From Nitrosopumilus sp. (GTDB lineage: Archaea > Thermoproteota > Nitrososphaeria > Nitrososphaerales > Nitrosopumilaceae): a DNA stretch of 64,000 nt. Each line of letters opens with the position of its first letter. The stretch's first letter is position 1. Shown here piece by piece: positions 1 to 7,737 of this stretch. The notes beneath the pieces were generated by a model. The model made no database searches, was not told the DNA's origin, and saw nothing but the letters and a program-made list of their open reading frames with translations. The translations under genes were made by a program, and so were the position numbers. The DNA lies in the NCBI RefSeq assembly GCF_025699125.1, contig NZ_JAILWC010000003.1, positions 186,001 through 250,000 on the forward strand, read 5' to 3'.

Positions 1-1458
1 ATTGACAATAAACAAGCTTCACTTTCAATTAGTATAACGCCATCAGTTTTTGATGAAAATCCTGAAAAGTACATCTCACTTAGACTCTTTGATTCAAACA
101 CTGATGCAATAATTGAACATGTTACATTTGAATTTGAATTAAAAAAAGACGGGAAACAAATTTTCAAAGATATTTTTCATGATGAACTAGGAAATCTCAA
201 CATCAAAGTATTAACAGATAATTCAAACGATATTACAATAGAGGGAATCAAAGAACCAGTTTTGGGAGGTTGGATGAAAAGTGATTCTAATCCATTAACT
301 CTTAGAGGTCCAGCTTTTACTTCTGGTGGATTGTATGAATATACTGTAAAAATTCTATCAATTAATTCTGATTCTAATATAATTAATGAAGAAATAATAT
401 TAGATGGTGGAATTAGCATTGCTCAAACAAATTATTTCAATGTAAATGATTACCTAAATGAAGAAAAAACACTCCAAGTAATATCTTATTTTGATACTAT
501 AAACAACTTTAATTTTGAATCAAATACAATAGAATTTTCAATGCCATTTGATTGGAATCAAGATCTTGAACAACTAAGTGTGGTTCATCAAGAAATTAGG
601 GTGCCAAATACTTTTGGAGATTTTCTTTCAACAAGATATGATTCAACAGTCAATGGAATTCTACTACCAGATGAATCTGTAACAATTGATGATTATTCTT
701 TTGAAGACAGGACAATCCACATAGTTGTAAATCAGGAATTAATCAAACAAATCCAAAATGAGGCAATACAGATATCTGACACAATAATGAATTTTCACCT
801 ACGACCAAGTGAAATTGTCAAATTTCCCCTAGAATTTGTAACTCCTGATTTAAGATACAAAGTATTTTTGTCATGGGAGCCTGAAATTATCCACACAGAA
901 GACGAAATTACGTTTTTTGTTGCTTTTGAGGAGATTTTTTCAGATAAATCAAAAAAACTCGTAGAATATGATCTATCGATAATACAAAAAAATAACGAAA
1001 TATTTTCAAAACATCTAGCAGGAAATGTAAATTCTGAAAAACCAAATTCACACAAAATCACATTTAGTGATGAACAATCTGGCACTGCAAATTTTGTTTT
1101 ATCTAACATAGGCGGAAATTCATTATCTAAAGGAAATTTTATTCTAGTTATTCAACCACCTAGTGATATTCAAAATGATTCATCAACAATTCCAGAATGG
1201 ATTAAAAATAACGCAGCATGGTGGTCTGAAGGTACAATTGATGACGACTCATTTATTCAAGGAATTCAGTTTCTCATAAAAGAAGGCATTTTGCAAATAC
1301 CTTATACTACACAAGGTAGCAGTTCGACCTCAAATCAAATTCCAGAATGGATTAAAAATAACGCAGCATGGTGGTCTGAAGGTACAATTGATGACGACTC
1401 ATTTATTCAAGGAATTCAGTTTCTCATAAAAGAAGGAATTTTACAAATAACAAGCTGA
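1..1458 (+). CDS. Secreted/extracellular protein with two C-terminal Trp-rich modules (5' end outside window)
   Basis: The frame is open from the first base, so the gene is cut by the window edge; the first internal ATG (262) is not the true start. The visible 485 residues are mostly beta-rich sequence without a family I recognise, followed by two copies of a module of about 37 residues (core IPEWIKNNAAWWSEG, then a DDDSFIQGIQFLIKEGIL part). The same module ends the proteins at 3485 and 59391. I know this module from secreted or surface proteins of Nitrosopumilus-like archaea; its function is unknown. The two copies are nearly identical at DNA level. An extracellular role is inferred. Confidence 0.8.
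   Translation: MDNKQASLSISITPSVFDENPEKYISLRLFDSNTDAIIEHVTFEFELKKDGKQIFKDIFHDELGNLNIKVLTDNSNDITIEGIKEPVLGGWMKSDSNPLTLRGPAFTSGGLYEYTVKILSINSDSNIINEEIILDGGISIAQTNYFNVNDYLNEEKTLQVISYFDTINNFNFESNTIEFSMPFDWNQDLEQLSVVHQEIRVPNTFGDFLSTRYDSTVNGILLPDESVTIDDYSFEDRTIHIVVNQELIKQIQNEAIQISDTIMNFHLRPSEIVKFPLEFVTPDLRYKVFLSWEPEIIHTEDEITFFVAFEEIFSDKSKKLVEYDLSIIQKNNEIFSKHLAGNVNSEKPNSHKITFSDEQSGTANFVLSNIGGNSLSKGNFILVIQPPSDIQNDSSTIPEWIKNNAAWWSEGTIDDDSFIQGIQFLIKEGILQIPYTTQGSSSTSNQIPEWIKNNAAWWSEGTIDDDSFIQGIQFLIKEGILQITS
1189..1455 (+). repeat. Tandem Trp-rich module, two near-identical copies
   Basis: Copies begin at 1189 and 1339, 150 bases apart. About 100 bases from IPEWIKNNAAWW through IKEG match base for base; they diverge only at the last codons and in the linker. 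This points to recent duplication or gene conversion inside the gene. Confidence 0.85.
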
Positions 1459-1498
1459 ATAATGTTATTATACAAATTTTAATCAAATAAAATCACAA

Positions 1499-2275
1499 AT
1501 GCTTCCATTAAGAGATGAAAATCCACATCCACCAGGATTCAAACCAACTGTAACTTATGCATTAATCATAATCAATGTAATTGTATTTTTTATTGAAGTT
1601 ACATTTACCGGTCAATTCTTTGACTTTACAAATCAGAATGCATTTAATTTATTCTACAACTGGGGTGCTGTTCCAAGTTGCGTTACTGGTGGAACTGTTG
1701 TAAACGTTGATTTTGGTGCAGGTCCACTACGTGTGTCTTGTCCTGACGCACCATATTTCTCGTTACTAAGTTCAATCTTTTTGCATGGAGGTTTGATGCA
1801 TCTTGGAGGAAACATGTTGTTTTTGTGGATCTTCGGCGATAACATTGAACACAAATTTGGAAAAATAAAATATCTTGGAATTTATTTGCTGTGGGGAATT
1901 CTTGCAGGACTAATTCATATTTACGGTGATGCTAGCAGTCCAATTCCTGCAGTTGGCGCATCAGGTGCAATCTCTGGCGTACTAGGAGCTTATCTTGTGA
2001 TTTTCCCAAAAGCTAGAATCCAGACATTTCTGATGATGGGGTTCTTTTGGAGAATGATGCATATCCAAGCAAGATGGTTCTTGCCATTTTGGTTAGTTTT
2101 CCAAAATCTGCTACCTTTTTTTATTGGCGGATTCGGCGTGGCTGGGGGAGGCGTAGCATATCTTGCTCACATTGGCGGATTTGTTGTAGGTCTGGCAACA
2201 GGATATCTCTACAAAAAGACTCACAGTTCAGAGTTTACTTATGGAACAAGATATGGTTACAGACCAGATTATTGA
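1499..2275 (+). CDS. Rhomboid family intramembrane serine protease
   Basis: A 258-residue polytopic membrane protein that should cleave transmembrane segments of other membrane proteins. It shows the rhomboid signatures: HGGLMHLGGNMLFLW near residues 96-110, the catalytic serine motif GASG (Ser about 155), and the catalytic histidine in AHIGGF (His about 224). A long loop between the first two membrane segments carries two cysteines. The ATG follows the preceding stop by 41 bases. Family assignment is secure; the substrate is unknown, although the neighbouring secreted proteins are possible clients (inference only). Confidence 0.93.
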   Translation: MLPLRDENPHPPGFKPTVTYALIIINVIVFFIEVTFTGQFFDFTNQNAFNLFYNWGAVPSCVTGGTVVNVDFGAGPLRVSCPDAPYFSLLSSIFLHGGLMHLGGNMLFLWIFGDNIEHKFGKIKYLGIYLLWGILAGLIHIYGDASSPIPAVGASGAISGVLGAYLVIFPKARIQTFLMMGFFWRMMHIQARWFLPFWLVFQNLLPFFIGGFGVAGGGVAYLAHIGGFVVGLATGYLYKKTHSSEFTYGTRYGYRPDY

Positions 2276-2308
2276 ACGCATAAATCTCCGAATCTATCTG
2301 AAATTTTT

Positions 2309-2485
2309 ATGCCGTTGATTACAGTTTCAATGTATCCTGGTAGAACGCAGGAACAAAAAGACGAGTATGCAAAAGCAATAACAAAGTCTGCAGTAGAGAT
2401 TCTAAAAACAAAAGAGAATCATGTTATTGTTGTTTTTGAAGACAATCCTAAAGAAAATTGGTTTCTAGCGGGAAACCAACTTTAA
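2309..2485 (+). CDS. 4-oxalocrotonate tautomerase-like small protein
   Basis: A 58-residue protein beginning MPLITVSMYPGRTQEQK. After removal of Met it would expose the amino-terminal proline that is the catalytic base of the 4-oxalocrotonate tautomerase family. Length, the beta strand MPLITVSMYPG, the helix rich in Lys and Ala, and the second strand NHVIVVFED followed by NPKENWFLAG match this family of oligomeric tautomerases. The physiological substrate cannot be read from the sequence. It lies 33 bases after the rhomboid gene and may be cotranscribed with it. Confidence 0.85.
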   Translation: MPLITVSMYPGRTQEQKDEYAKAITKSAVEILKTKENHVIVVFEDNPKENWFLAGNQL

Positions 2486-2568
2486 TTATTTTTAAAATAG
2501 ATAGCCTCCACATCTGACACTTGTGGGCCATATCGTCAAATCACACATTTGATTTCAGAATTATGTCA

Positions 2569-2587
2569 GTACATTCGTAGAATGTAC
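2569..2587. promoter_or_regulatory. 19-bp dyad upstream of the His-rich secreted protein gene
   Basis: Perfect 8-bp arms GTACATTC and GAATGTAC separated by 3 bases lie shortly before the start codons of the next gene (2601, 2613 or 2625). The position suits an operator near the transcription start. No known regulator is assigned. Confidence 0.4.
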
Positions 2588-2600
2588 CAATTTTCTTTTT

Positions 2601-3473
2601 ATGATAAATGTGATGCCATACTTGATGACGACAAAAACTATCTTGATGATATTGCCAATTCTATGTGCGATTACTCTATTGTTTACTCCATCAGCAGCAT
2701 ATGCTCATGCAGGGCATAATCATGGTGGTGGTGGATGTTCAGACTGTAATCCACCTACATTGGGTGTTGATGCAAGTGGGAAAAGACAAGTTTTTGGAGG
2801 ATTAACCATCAACGGTCAGACGTTTGATGTAGAAGCGTTCAAACAAGATCTTAATTCTCAAATTCTCCAAATTGGGGAACCTGTGGAGATCACACTAAAA
2901 ATATATGATAATAGAGGATATGCGGAACTAAAACATGTCGAGCTGAATCTGGGTCACGAGGAAAAATTCTTGTCTGGAGTAATGGTTCCACATAGCCCAG
3001 TTACCATAGAATGGAGTAAGACATTTGATGGAAAAACTACCACAACTGTTTTTGACAAACAAAAACTAGTCAAAGATGTCAGCGTTCAAGTCCTTGACAA
3101 CAGTCCAATTATTGGTGTAAAGTTTAATTTTACGCCTGTACAAAAGTTTGACGCAAATACAATTGTCACAAAGATCTGGGATCAAAAAAGAAATGCAAAT
3201 ACGAACTATTTCCATAACGTGTTAGACATAATCTCAAATGAACCTGCACCAGTTTTGGTAAATACTCTGAACTCTGTGCAAGCAAAAATATCTGAGGAAA
3301 CCACCAATGAACTCACAATATCCGATTCTCCAATTGACAAAGTAAATCAGGACATCAAATGCAGTACAAAACATGTACAATTATTACGTGTGTCAGATAA
3401 CAGTCCAGTTTGTGTTGATGAATATCAAGCTTCAGTACTGATTCAAAATAATTGGGCAATTCCAGCTCAATAA
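2601..3473 (+). CDS. Secreted protein with His/Cys-rich mature N-terminus
   Basis: A signal peptide (hydrophobic stretch ending PSAAYA) is followed at once by HAGHNHGGGGCSDC, a likely metal-binding N-terminus in the mature protein. The rest is beta-rich, with no family that I recognise. The C-terminal part (KHVQLLRVSDNSPVCVDEYQ, then ILIQ-type residues and NNW) resembles a short C-terminal motif recurrent in Nitrososphaerota secreted proteins, in which a Cys-Val precedes a helix ending near a Trp. Starts at 2601, 2613 and 2625 are all possible; 2625 gives the most typical signal peptide. It is followed closely by another secreted protein gene. Confidence 0.75.
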   Translation: MINVMPYLMTTKTILMILPILCAITLLFTPSAAYAHAGHNHGGGGCSDCNPPTLGVDASGKRQVFGGLTINGQTFDVEAFKQDLNSQILQIGEPVEITLKIYDNRGYAELKHVELNLGHEEKFLSGVMVPHSPVTIEWSKTFDGKTTTTVFDKQKLVKDVSVQVLDNSPIIGVKFNFTPVQKFDANTIVTKIWDQKRNANTNYFHNVLDIISNEPAPVLVNTLNSVQAKISEETTNELTISDSPIDKVNQDIKCSTKHVQLLRVSDNSPVCVDEYQASVLIQNNWAIPAQ

Positions 3474-3484
3474 TTTTTTTTAAC

Positions 3485-4228
3485 ATGACTTCTAAATTAC
3501 TTCTTATTTTTACCATAACGCTTTTCATATTTGGAATGACCTCTACAGCATTTGCACATTCTGCAAAAGTTGTTGGGGATTTTAAAATTGAAACAGGTTG
3601 GAAGAATGAACCGCCCTTGGTGGGAATGGATAATGCAATAGAGATTACAGTGTCACTTGCAGAAGAATCTGATAAGCTGATCTATGATATGATTTTTTTT
3701 AATAAGATGGATGATTCTACAGACAAAGCAACTGAGAAGCATCTTTCAGGACTTGCAGATGAAATTGAAGTAAGTGTATCTGCGGGTGGATCAAAAACCT
3801 TTCTTTTACTAGAAGAGAATAAAGAAAATTTGGGCGTGTATCATGCCAAATTCATCCCTACCAATACAGGGATACACACAATTCATTTGTATGGGATTAT
3901 AAAGAATCTAGAGTTTGAGATGACGTCCCAAATTGAGACAGTAGAAAGTTCTGACAGCACACAAATTCCTGACTGGATTCGAAACAACGCAAAGTGGTGG
4001 TCAGATGGATCAATAACTGATGCTGATTTTGTTAAAGGAATACAATTTTTAGCACAACAAGGAATTATTCAAATAGAACAAACAACAGAATCATCTGTCA
4101 TGTCTCAAGAGATACCTCAATGGATTCGAAACAACGCAGCATGGTGGTCAGATGGATCAATAACTGATGCTGATTTTGTTAAAGGAATACAATTTTTAGC
4201 ACAACAAGGTATAATCAAAGTCTCTTAA
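3485..4228 (+). CDS. Secreted protein with two C-terminal Trp-rich modules
   Basis: The ATG at 3485 gives a classic signal peptide ending AFA before HSAKVVGDF, so it is preferred over the in-frame TTG at 3452. The mature region (about 140 residues) looks like a small beta-sandwich domain; resemblance to YtkA/FixH-like extracytoplasmic domains is possible but not secure. The C-terminus has two Trp-rich modules (IPDWIRNNAKWWSDG and IPQWIRNNAAWWSDG), the same architecture as the protein at the window start. It lies 11 bases after the His-rich secreted protein, so the two are probably cotranscribed. Confidence 0.8.
   Translation: MTSKLLLIFTITLFIFGMTSTAFAHSAKVVGDFKIETGWKNEPPLVGMDNAIEITVSLAEESDKLIYDMIFFNKMDDSTDKATEKHLSGLADEIEVSVSAGGSKTFLLLEENKENLGVYHAKFIPTNTGIHTIHLYGIIKNLEFEMTSQIETVESSDSTQIPDWIRNNAKWWSDGSITDADFVKGIQFLAQQGIIQIEQTTESSVMSQEIPQWIRNNAAWWSDGSITDADFVKGIQFLAQQGIIKVS
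3965..4219 (+). repeat. Tandem Trp-rich module, two near-identical copies
   Basis: Copies start at 3965 and 4112 (147 bases apart). The stretch encoding WWSDGSITDADFVKGIQFL is essentially identical at DNA level in both, whereas it differs from the pair at 1189-1455. Copies inside one gene resemble each other more than those in another gene. Confidence 0.8.
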
Positions 4229-4357
4229 GTTAATTTTCTACTTGTTGCGATTTTACTTGATAAACTTTTGCAGTTCGTTTTTATCATAAATGAATCCATA
4301 TATGCTGATTATTTTTATCTGATAACAAATAATTTATTTATATTTTTAAAAATGATG

Positions 4358-4379
4358 GACTGGAAAAATTCCCCCAGTC
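4358..4379. repeat. Small inverted repeat in the 4229-4505 intergenic stretch
   Basis: GACTGG and CCAGTC form a 6-bp perfect stem with a 10-base loop. It sits between the secreted protein gene and the nitrilase-family gene, and could be part of a terminator or operator. Apart from a BoxA-like CTTTTATT about 29 bases before 4506, nothing else is evident here. Confidence 0.3.
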
Positions 4380-4505
4380 AGGGATTGACATACACACTAT
4401 GGTCGGTTTGACTTCTATTAATCAAATTTGCATAATAAGAAAATGGTACATTTTATGTTTGTACCAAGAGTTTATCCTTTTATTGCGATTCAATTAATCA
4501 ATTTT

Positions 4506-5312
4506 ATGAAAGCAGCAGTCATTCAATTCAAAGCATCAACAAAAAAAGAAGATAATTTAAAAAAAATTGTTTCGTACATTTCAAAGGCAGCTGCAAAAAA
4601 TGCAACACTATGCGCATTTCCAGAATTCATGATGTTTTACACAAACTCTTCTCAGACTTCAAAACAATTAGCTAGTTTAGCTGAAACAATTAATGGTACT
4701 TTTGTCACAACAATTGCAAAAGCTGCAAAAGAGAATCAAATCCAAGTTGTAGGCTCATTTTATGAAAAGAGTAAAAAGAAAGATCGTGTATATGACACTT
4801 CTTTTGTAATTGATAAATCAGGCAAGATAATCTCTACATATCGTAAAATTCACCTCTATGATGCATTAGGATTTAAAGAATCAGATAAAATGGTCTCAGG
4901 CTCTAAAATTGCAAAGCCTGTAAAGACATCTATTGGAAAAATTGGCATGATGATCTGTTATGATTTAAGATTTCCAGAGATGTCAAGATCTTTAGCTGTT
5001 GCAGGTTCTGAAGTACTAATTATACCATCAGCTTGGGTTAAAGGAAATATGAAGGAGGAACACTGGATCACAATTAACAAAACACGTGCAATTGAAAATG
5101 GATGTTACATCATTGCACCCGATCAAGTTGGAAATATTTACTGCGGACGAAGCTTAGTAGTTGATCCTTATGGAAAAATTTTACTTGATATGAAAAAGAA
5201 ACAAGGCATAGGTTTTGTAAATATTGATTTGGATATGGTAAAACAAACACGAAAAGTTTTGCCATTACTTAAAAACAGAAGAACAGATGTTTATCCTACT
5301 TTGAAGGCTTGA
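4506..5312 (+). CDS. Carbon-nitrogen hydrolase (nitrilase superfamily)
   Basis: A 268-residue cytoplasmic hydrolase of amides or nitriles with the complete Glu-Lys-Cys triad: Glu40 in CAFPEF, Lys114 in YRKIHLYD and Cys151 in MMICYDLRFPE. The motifs resemble the omega-amidase/Nit branch, but the substrate cannot be fixed. The ATG at 4506 begins the conserved MKAAVIQF; the longer frame from TTG 4428 adds a non-homologous tail and is rejected. A BoxA-like sequence about 29 bases upstream fits a leaderless transcript. It converges with the zinc-ribbon gene on the other strand, with 17 bases of overlap. Confidence 0.9.
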   Translation: MKAAVIQFKASTKKEDNLKKIVSYISKAAAKNATLCAFPEFMMFYTNSSQTSKQLASLAETINGTFVTTIAKAAKENQIQVVGSFYEKSKKKDRVYDTSFVIDKSGKIISTYRKIHLYDALGFKESDKMVSGSKIAKPVKTSIGKIGMMICYDLRFPEMSRSLAVAGSEVLIIPSAWVKGNMKEEHWITINKTRAIENGCYIIAPDQVGNIYCGRSLVVDPYGKILLDMKKKQGIGFVNIDLDMVKQTRKVLPLLKNRRTDVYPTLKA

Positions 5313-5811
5313 TTATTCTGCTTTCACAATTAAAGTTTGAACATTGTTTGGTCCACTTTTGTTTTCTTGAATAACGAAAAATTATCATTGGCCATTTGCA
5401 AACATCACACGGATTTTTTGTTGCCCTCAGTCTTGCTTTTTGTAGTAATGGAGATGATGCTTTACATCCCCCGTAAAAGTTTGAACAGCCCATGAAACGC
5501 TTTCTTGTAGTTTTAGATCTAATTACCATTAGTTCACCCAGCTTACATTGAGGACACTCTACAAGTCCATTTTTTGGAGAATTTGTTCCAAGAATTATGT
5601 ATTTCTTCTCTTTTGATGACCATGAAAGATATCCATTTACATCCAAATACTGAATAATTTCTTTTTTGAATATACTGGTCTTTGACTTTGTAGTTTTTGC
5701 TGTATGTCTTACTATTGTCTTTTTGACCTGAACAGTTTTGAGTGAACTCTTTGGCTTCTTCAATGTTGGATTTACTAAAACAATTTTTATAGGGACTTGG
5801 GTCAGTGACAT
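5296..5811 (-). CDS. Topoisomerase-type zinc-ribbon protein
   Basis: A 171-residue protein with a basic, Lys/Thr-rich N-terminal half and two C-terminal zinc ribbons: CPQC...GCSNFYGGC and CDVC...QCSNFNC. These resemble the C4 zinc fingers at the end of bacterial type IA topoisomerases, which bind single-stranded DNA. No catalytic topoisomerase domain is present. A nucleic-acid-binding role is likely; a specific function is not known. The start codon lies inside the 5' end of the divergent thiolase gene, so its promoter would lie within that gene. Confidence 0.7.
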   Translation of the reverse strand: MSLTQVPIKIVLVNPTLKKPKSSLKTVQVKKTIVRHTAKTTKSKTSIFKKEIIQYLDVNGYLSWSSKEKKYIILGTNSPKNGLVECPQCKLGELMVIRSKTTRKRFMGCSNFYGGCKASSPLLQKARLRATKNPCDVCKWPMIIFRYSRKQKWTKQCSNFNCESRIIKPSK

Positions 5812-6968
5812 TTGTGGAAAAGGTTTGTGTTCTTGGCGCTGGTAGCACCAAATATGGAAAGTTATCTGAAAGCATAGCCGATATTACTACTCAGGCGTCA
5901 GTTGCAGCCATAGAAAGCGCAGGAATTTCTCCAAAAGACATCAAAGCATCATACATTTCAAACGTCTTTGGTGTTGCTGATAAACAGGTCCATATTGGTC
6001 CTGTCTTGATGAGCAGATTAGGAATTCCAGATAAACCATCATTAACAATAGAGTCTGCATGTGGAAGTGGCTCTGTATCTTTTAGAGAAGCATACGCCAA
6101 TGTTGCGGCAGGATTTTATGATTGTCTGGTTGTAACTGGTGTTGAAAAAGTAACTCACACAGGAACTGAATGGACAACAACTTACTTTGCATATTGTTCT
6201 GACTTTTTTTATGAAGGTCAAGCTGGTGCATCATTTCCTGGATTGTTTGCGTCTATGGCAAGAGCTTACTTGACAGAGTTTAATGCAACTGAAGAAGACT
6301 TTGCAGCAGTTGCAGTAAAGAATCACGACAATGGTTTCCTTAATCCTAAAGCTCACATGCAAAAAAAGATTACAATTGATGATGTAATGAACTCTGCCGT
6401 AGTTGCAAGTCCTCTAAAACTTTATGATTGCTGTCCATTTTCTGATGGTGCAAGTTCTGTTATTCTTTGTTCTGAAAAGTTTGCAAAAGAGCACGGTGGT
6501 GATTACATTGAAGTAATTGGTTCTGGTAGGGGAGGTTCTCCTGCTGCATTGCAAGGACGTGAACATATGACAACAATTCCTAGTACAAAAATTGCAGCAG
6601 CAGATGCATACAAAATGGCAGGAATTACTACAAAAGATATTGACTTTGCAGAAGTACATGACTGCTTTACAATTGCAGAAGTAGTCGACACTGAAGACTT
6701 GGGATTCTTTGAAAAAGGACAAGGCATTCAAGCTGTTCGTGAAGGTAGAACAAAATTAAATTCTGACATTTCAATTAATCCATCAGGCGGTCTTAAATCA
6801 AAAGGACATCCAATCGGAGCAACAGGTGTTGGACAAGTAGTAGAAGTATTTGATCAACTAACTGGAAAAGCTGGTGAAAGAACTGTTAAAGATGCAAAAA
6901 TTGGTTTAACTCATAACTTTGGCGCAACTGGAGCAAGTTGTGCAGTTCACATATTCCAAAGTGTGTAA
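5805..6968 (+). CDS. Thiolase family protein (acetyl-CoA C-acetyltransferase-like)
   Basis: A 387-residue thiolase with the nucleophilic cysteine in ESACGSGSVSF, a His motif in EVHDCFTIAE and the C-terminal NPSGGLKSKGHPIGATG. The set resembles archaeal SCP-x-type thiolases. It likely condenses or cleaves acetoacetyl-CoA, relevant to the mevalonate pathway and to the 3-hydroxypropionate/4-hydroxybutyrate carbon cycle of this phylum. The start is GTG 5805 or GTG 5814; the latter gives MEKVCVLGAG and lies about 25 bases after a TTTTTATA element. The DUF35 partner gene follows after one base, a pairing known from archaeal thiolases. Confidence 0.88.
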   Translation: MTFVEKVCVLGAGSTKYGKLSESIADITTQASVAAIESAGISPKDIKASYISNVFGVADKQVHIGPVLMSRLGIPDKPSLTIESACGSGSVSFREAYANVAAGFYDCLVVTGVEKVTHTGTEWTTTYFAYCSDFFYEGQAGASFPGLFASMARAYLTEFNATEEDFAAVAVKNHDNGFLNPKAHMQKKITIDDVMNSAVVASPLKLYDCCPFSDGASSVILCSEKFAKEHGGDYIEVIGSGRGGSPAALQGREHMTTIPSTKIAAADAYKMAGITTKDIDFAEVHDCFTIAEVVDTEDLGFFEKGQGIQAVREGRTKLNSDISINPSGGLKSKGHPIGATGVGQVVEVFDQLTGKAGERTVKDAKIGLTHNFGATGASCAVHIFQSV

Positions 6969-6969
6969 A

Positions 6970-7338
6970 ATGACTATTGAAGAACAACTAATTGAATATG
7001 CAAAACAGGGTAAACTCTTAACTCATAAATGCACTAAATGCGGATATCTTCATTTATCTACTGCCTATTACTGTCTCAAATGCGGCAGTCAAGGGTTTGA
7101 AGATGTTATTTTAGATGGTGTGGGCTCAATTGCAACTTATACCATCATTACTGTTGCCCCTGCGGGCTTTGAAAAATATACACCGTATGCCTTTGTTGTA
7201 CTTCAACTAGATAATACTGATCTGAGAATTTCTGGATTTATGGCAGGAATTGCCACTCCTGAGGATCTTCCGATTGGAACTAGAGCACATATAACTGGTT
7301 TTGAAGATGGCTGTGGAATCATCATTAAAAAGCAGTAA
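6970..7338 (+). CDS. Zn-ribbon OB-fold protein (DUF35), thiolase partner
   Basis: A 122-residue protein with a rubredoxin-like zinc ribbon (CTKCGYLHL...CLKCGS) and a C-terminal OB-fold, the arrangement of DUF35 proteins. In archaea these form complexes with thiolase and HMG-CoA synthase and help pass acyl-CoA intermediates. The ATG at 6970 begins MTIEEQLIEYAKQGK and follows the thiolase stop by one base. The longer frame from 6919 overlaps the thiolase and is not the real start. Partnership with the upstream thiolase is inferred from family knowledge and adjacency. Confidence 0.88.
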   Translation: MTIEEQLIEYAKQGKLLTHKCTKCGYLHLSTAYYCLKCGSQGFEDVILDGVGSIATYTIITVAPAGFEKYTPYAFVVLQLDNTDLRISGFMAGIATPEDLPIGTRAHITGFEDGCGIIIKKQ

Positions 7339-7407
7339 AATAATTTGTTTGAATTATTAAAAAAAATCAAAATCGATTCTTAATAATTTTGCTAGGTGAT
7401 AATCTCT

Positions 7408-7569
7408 ATGTCTGTAGAAATAACTTGTGGTAAATGTGGAGAAAAGATCACAAATATGAAAATGCTAAAATCTCTAAAAGATGTTTTGAATCCAACAAAT
7501 GGAAAATGCCCATCCTGTGGACAGAAACTTTCCACTTCAGAATTTTCACTTGATGTTCAAGAAAACTGA
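7408..7569 (+). CDS. Small zinc-ribbon protein
   Basis: A 53-residue protein with CGKCGEK near the N-terminus and CPSCGQK in the second half, a single four-cysteine zinc site. It may bind nucleic acid or act as a protein adaptor, but nothing specific can be assigned. Reading frame, two CxxC pairs and a clear ATG support it. It is followed by a stretch with several TGATC-containing motifs leading to the NrdD-like regulator gene. Confidence 0.65.
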   Translation: MSVEITCGKCGEKITNMKMLKSLKDVLNPTNGKCPSCGQKLSTSEFSLDVQEN

Positions 7570-7578
7570 TCACCAAAA

Positions 7579-7588
7579 GGATCATTTT
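7579..7588. promoter_or_regulatory. GATCATTTTT motif, copy 1
   Basis: One of three exact copies of GATCATTTTT around the ribonucleotide-reductase block (others at 9917 and 10264). This copy precedes the HTH/ATP-cone gene. Further CTGATC sequences occur at 7566, 7650 and 7671. An operator role is inference. Confidence 0.3.
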
Positions 7589-7707
7589 TTAGATTTTTTT
7601 AAAAAAACAGTTAGTGATTATTAAAAAATTTCCTCTGCAAATTGGAAAACTGATCCAAGTTGATCCCAAACTGATCAAAAATGTTCAAAAATGATCTAGT
7701 CACAAGT

Positions 7708-7715
7708 CTTATTTA
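7708..7715 (+). promoter_or_regulatory. BoxA (TATA-like) for the HTH/ATP-cone gene
   Basis: CTTATTTA is centred about 26 bases before ATG 7738. This predicts a leaderless transcript and favours 7738 over the earlier in-frame ATG at 7681. Confidence 0.5.
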
Positions 7716-7737
7716 CTCCTTAGTCAAGAAAAAAAAC

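Noticed and set aside
4428..4505. N-terminal extension of the nitrilase-family protein from TTG 4428
   Set aside because: The family begins at MKAAVIQF (4506), and a BoxA lies about 29 bases before that ATG.
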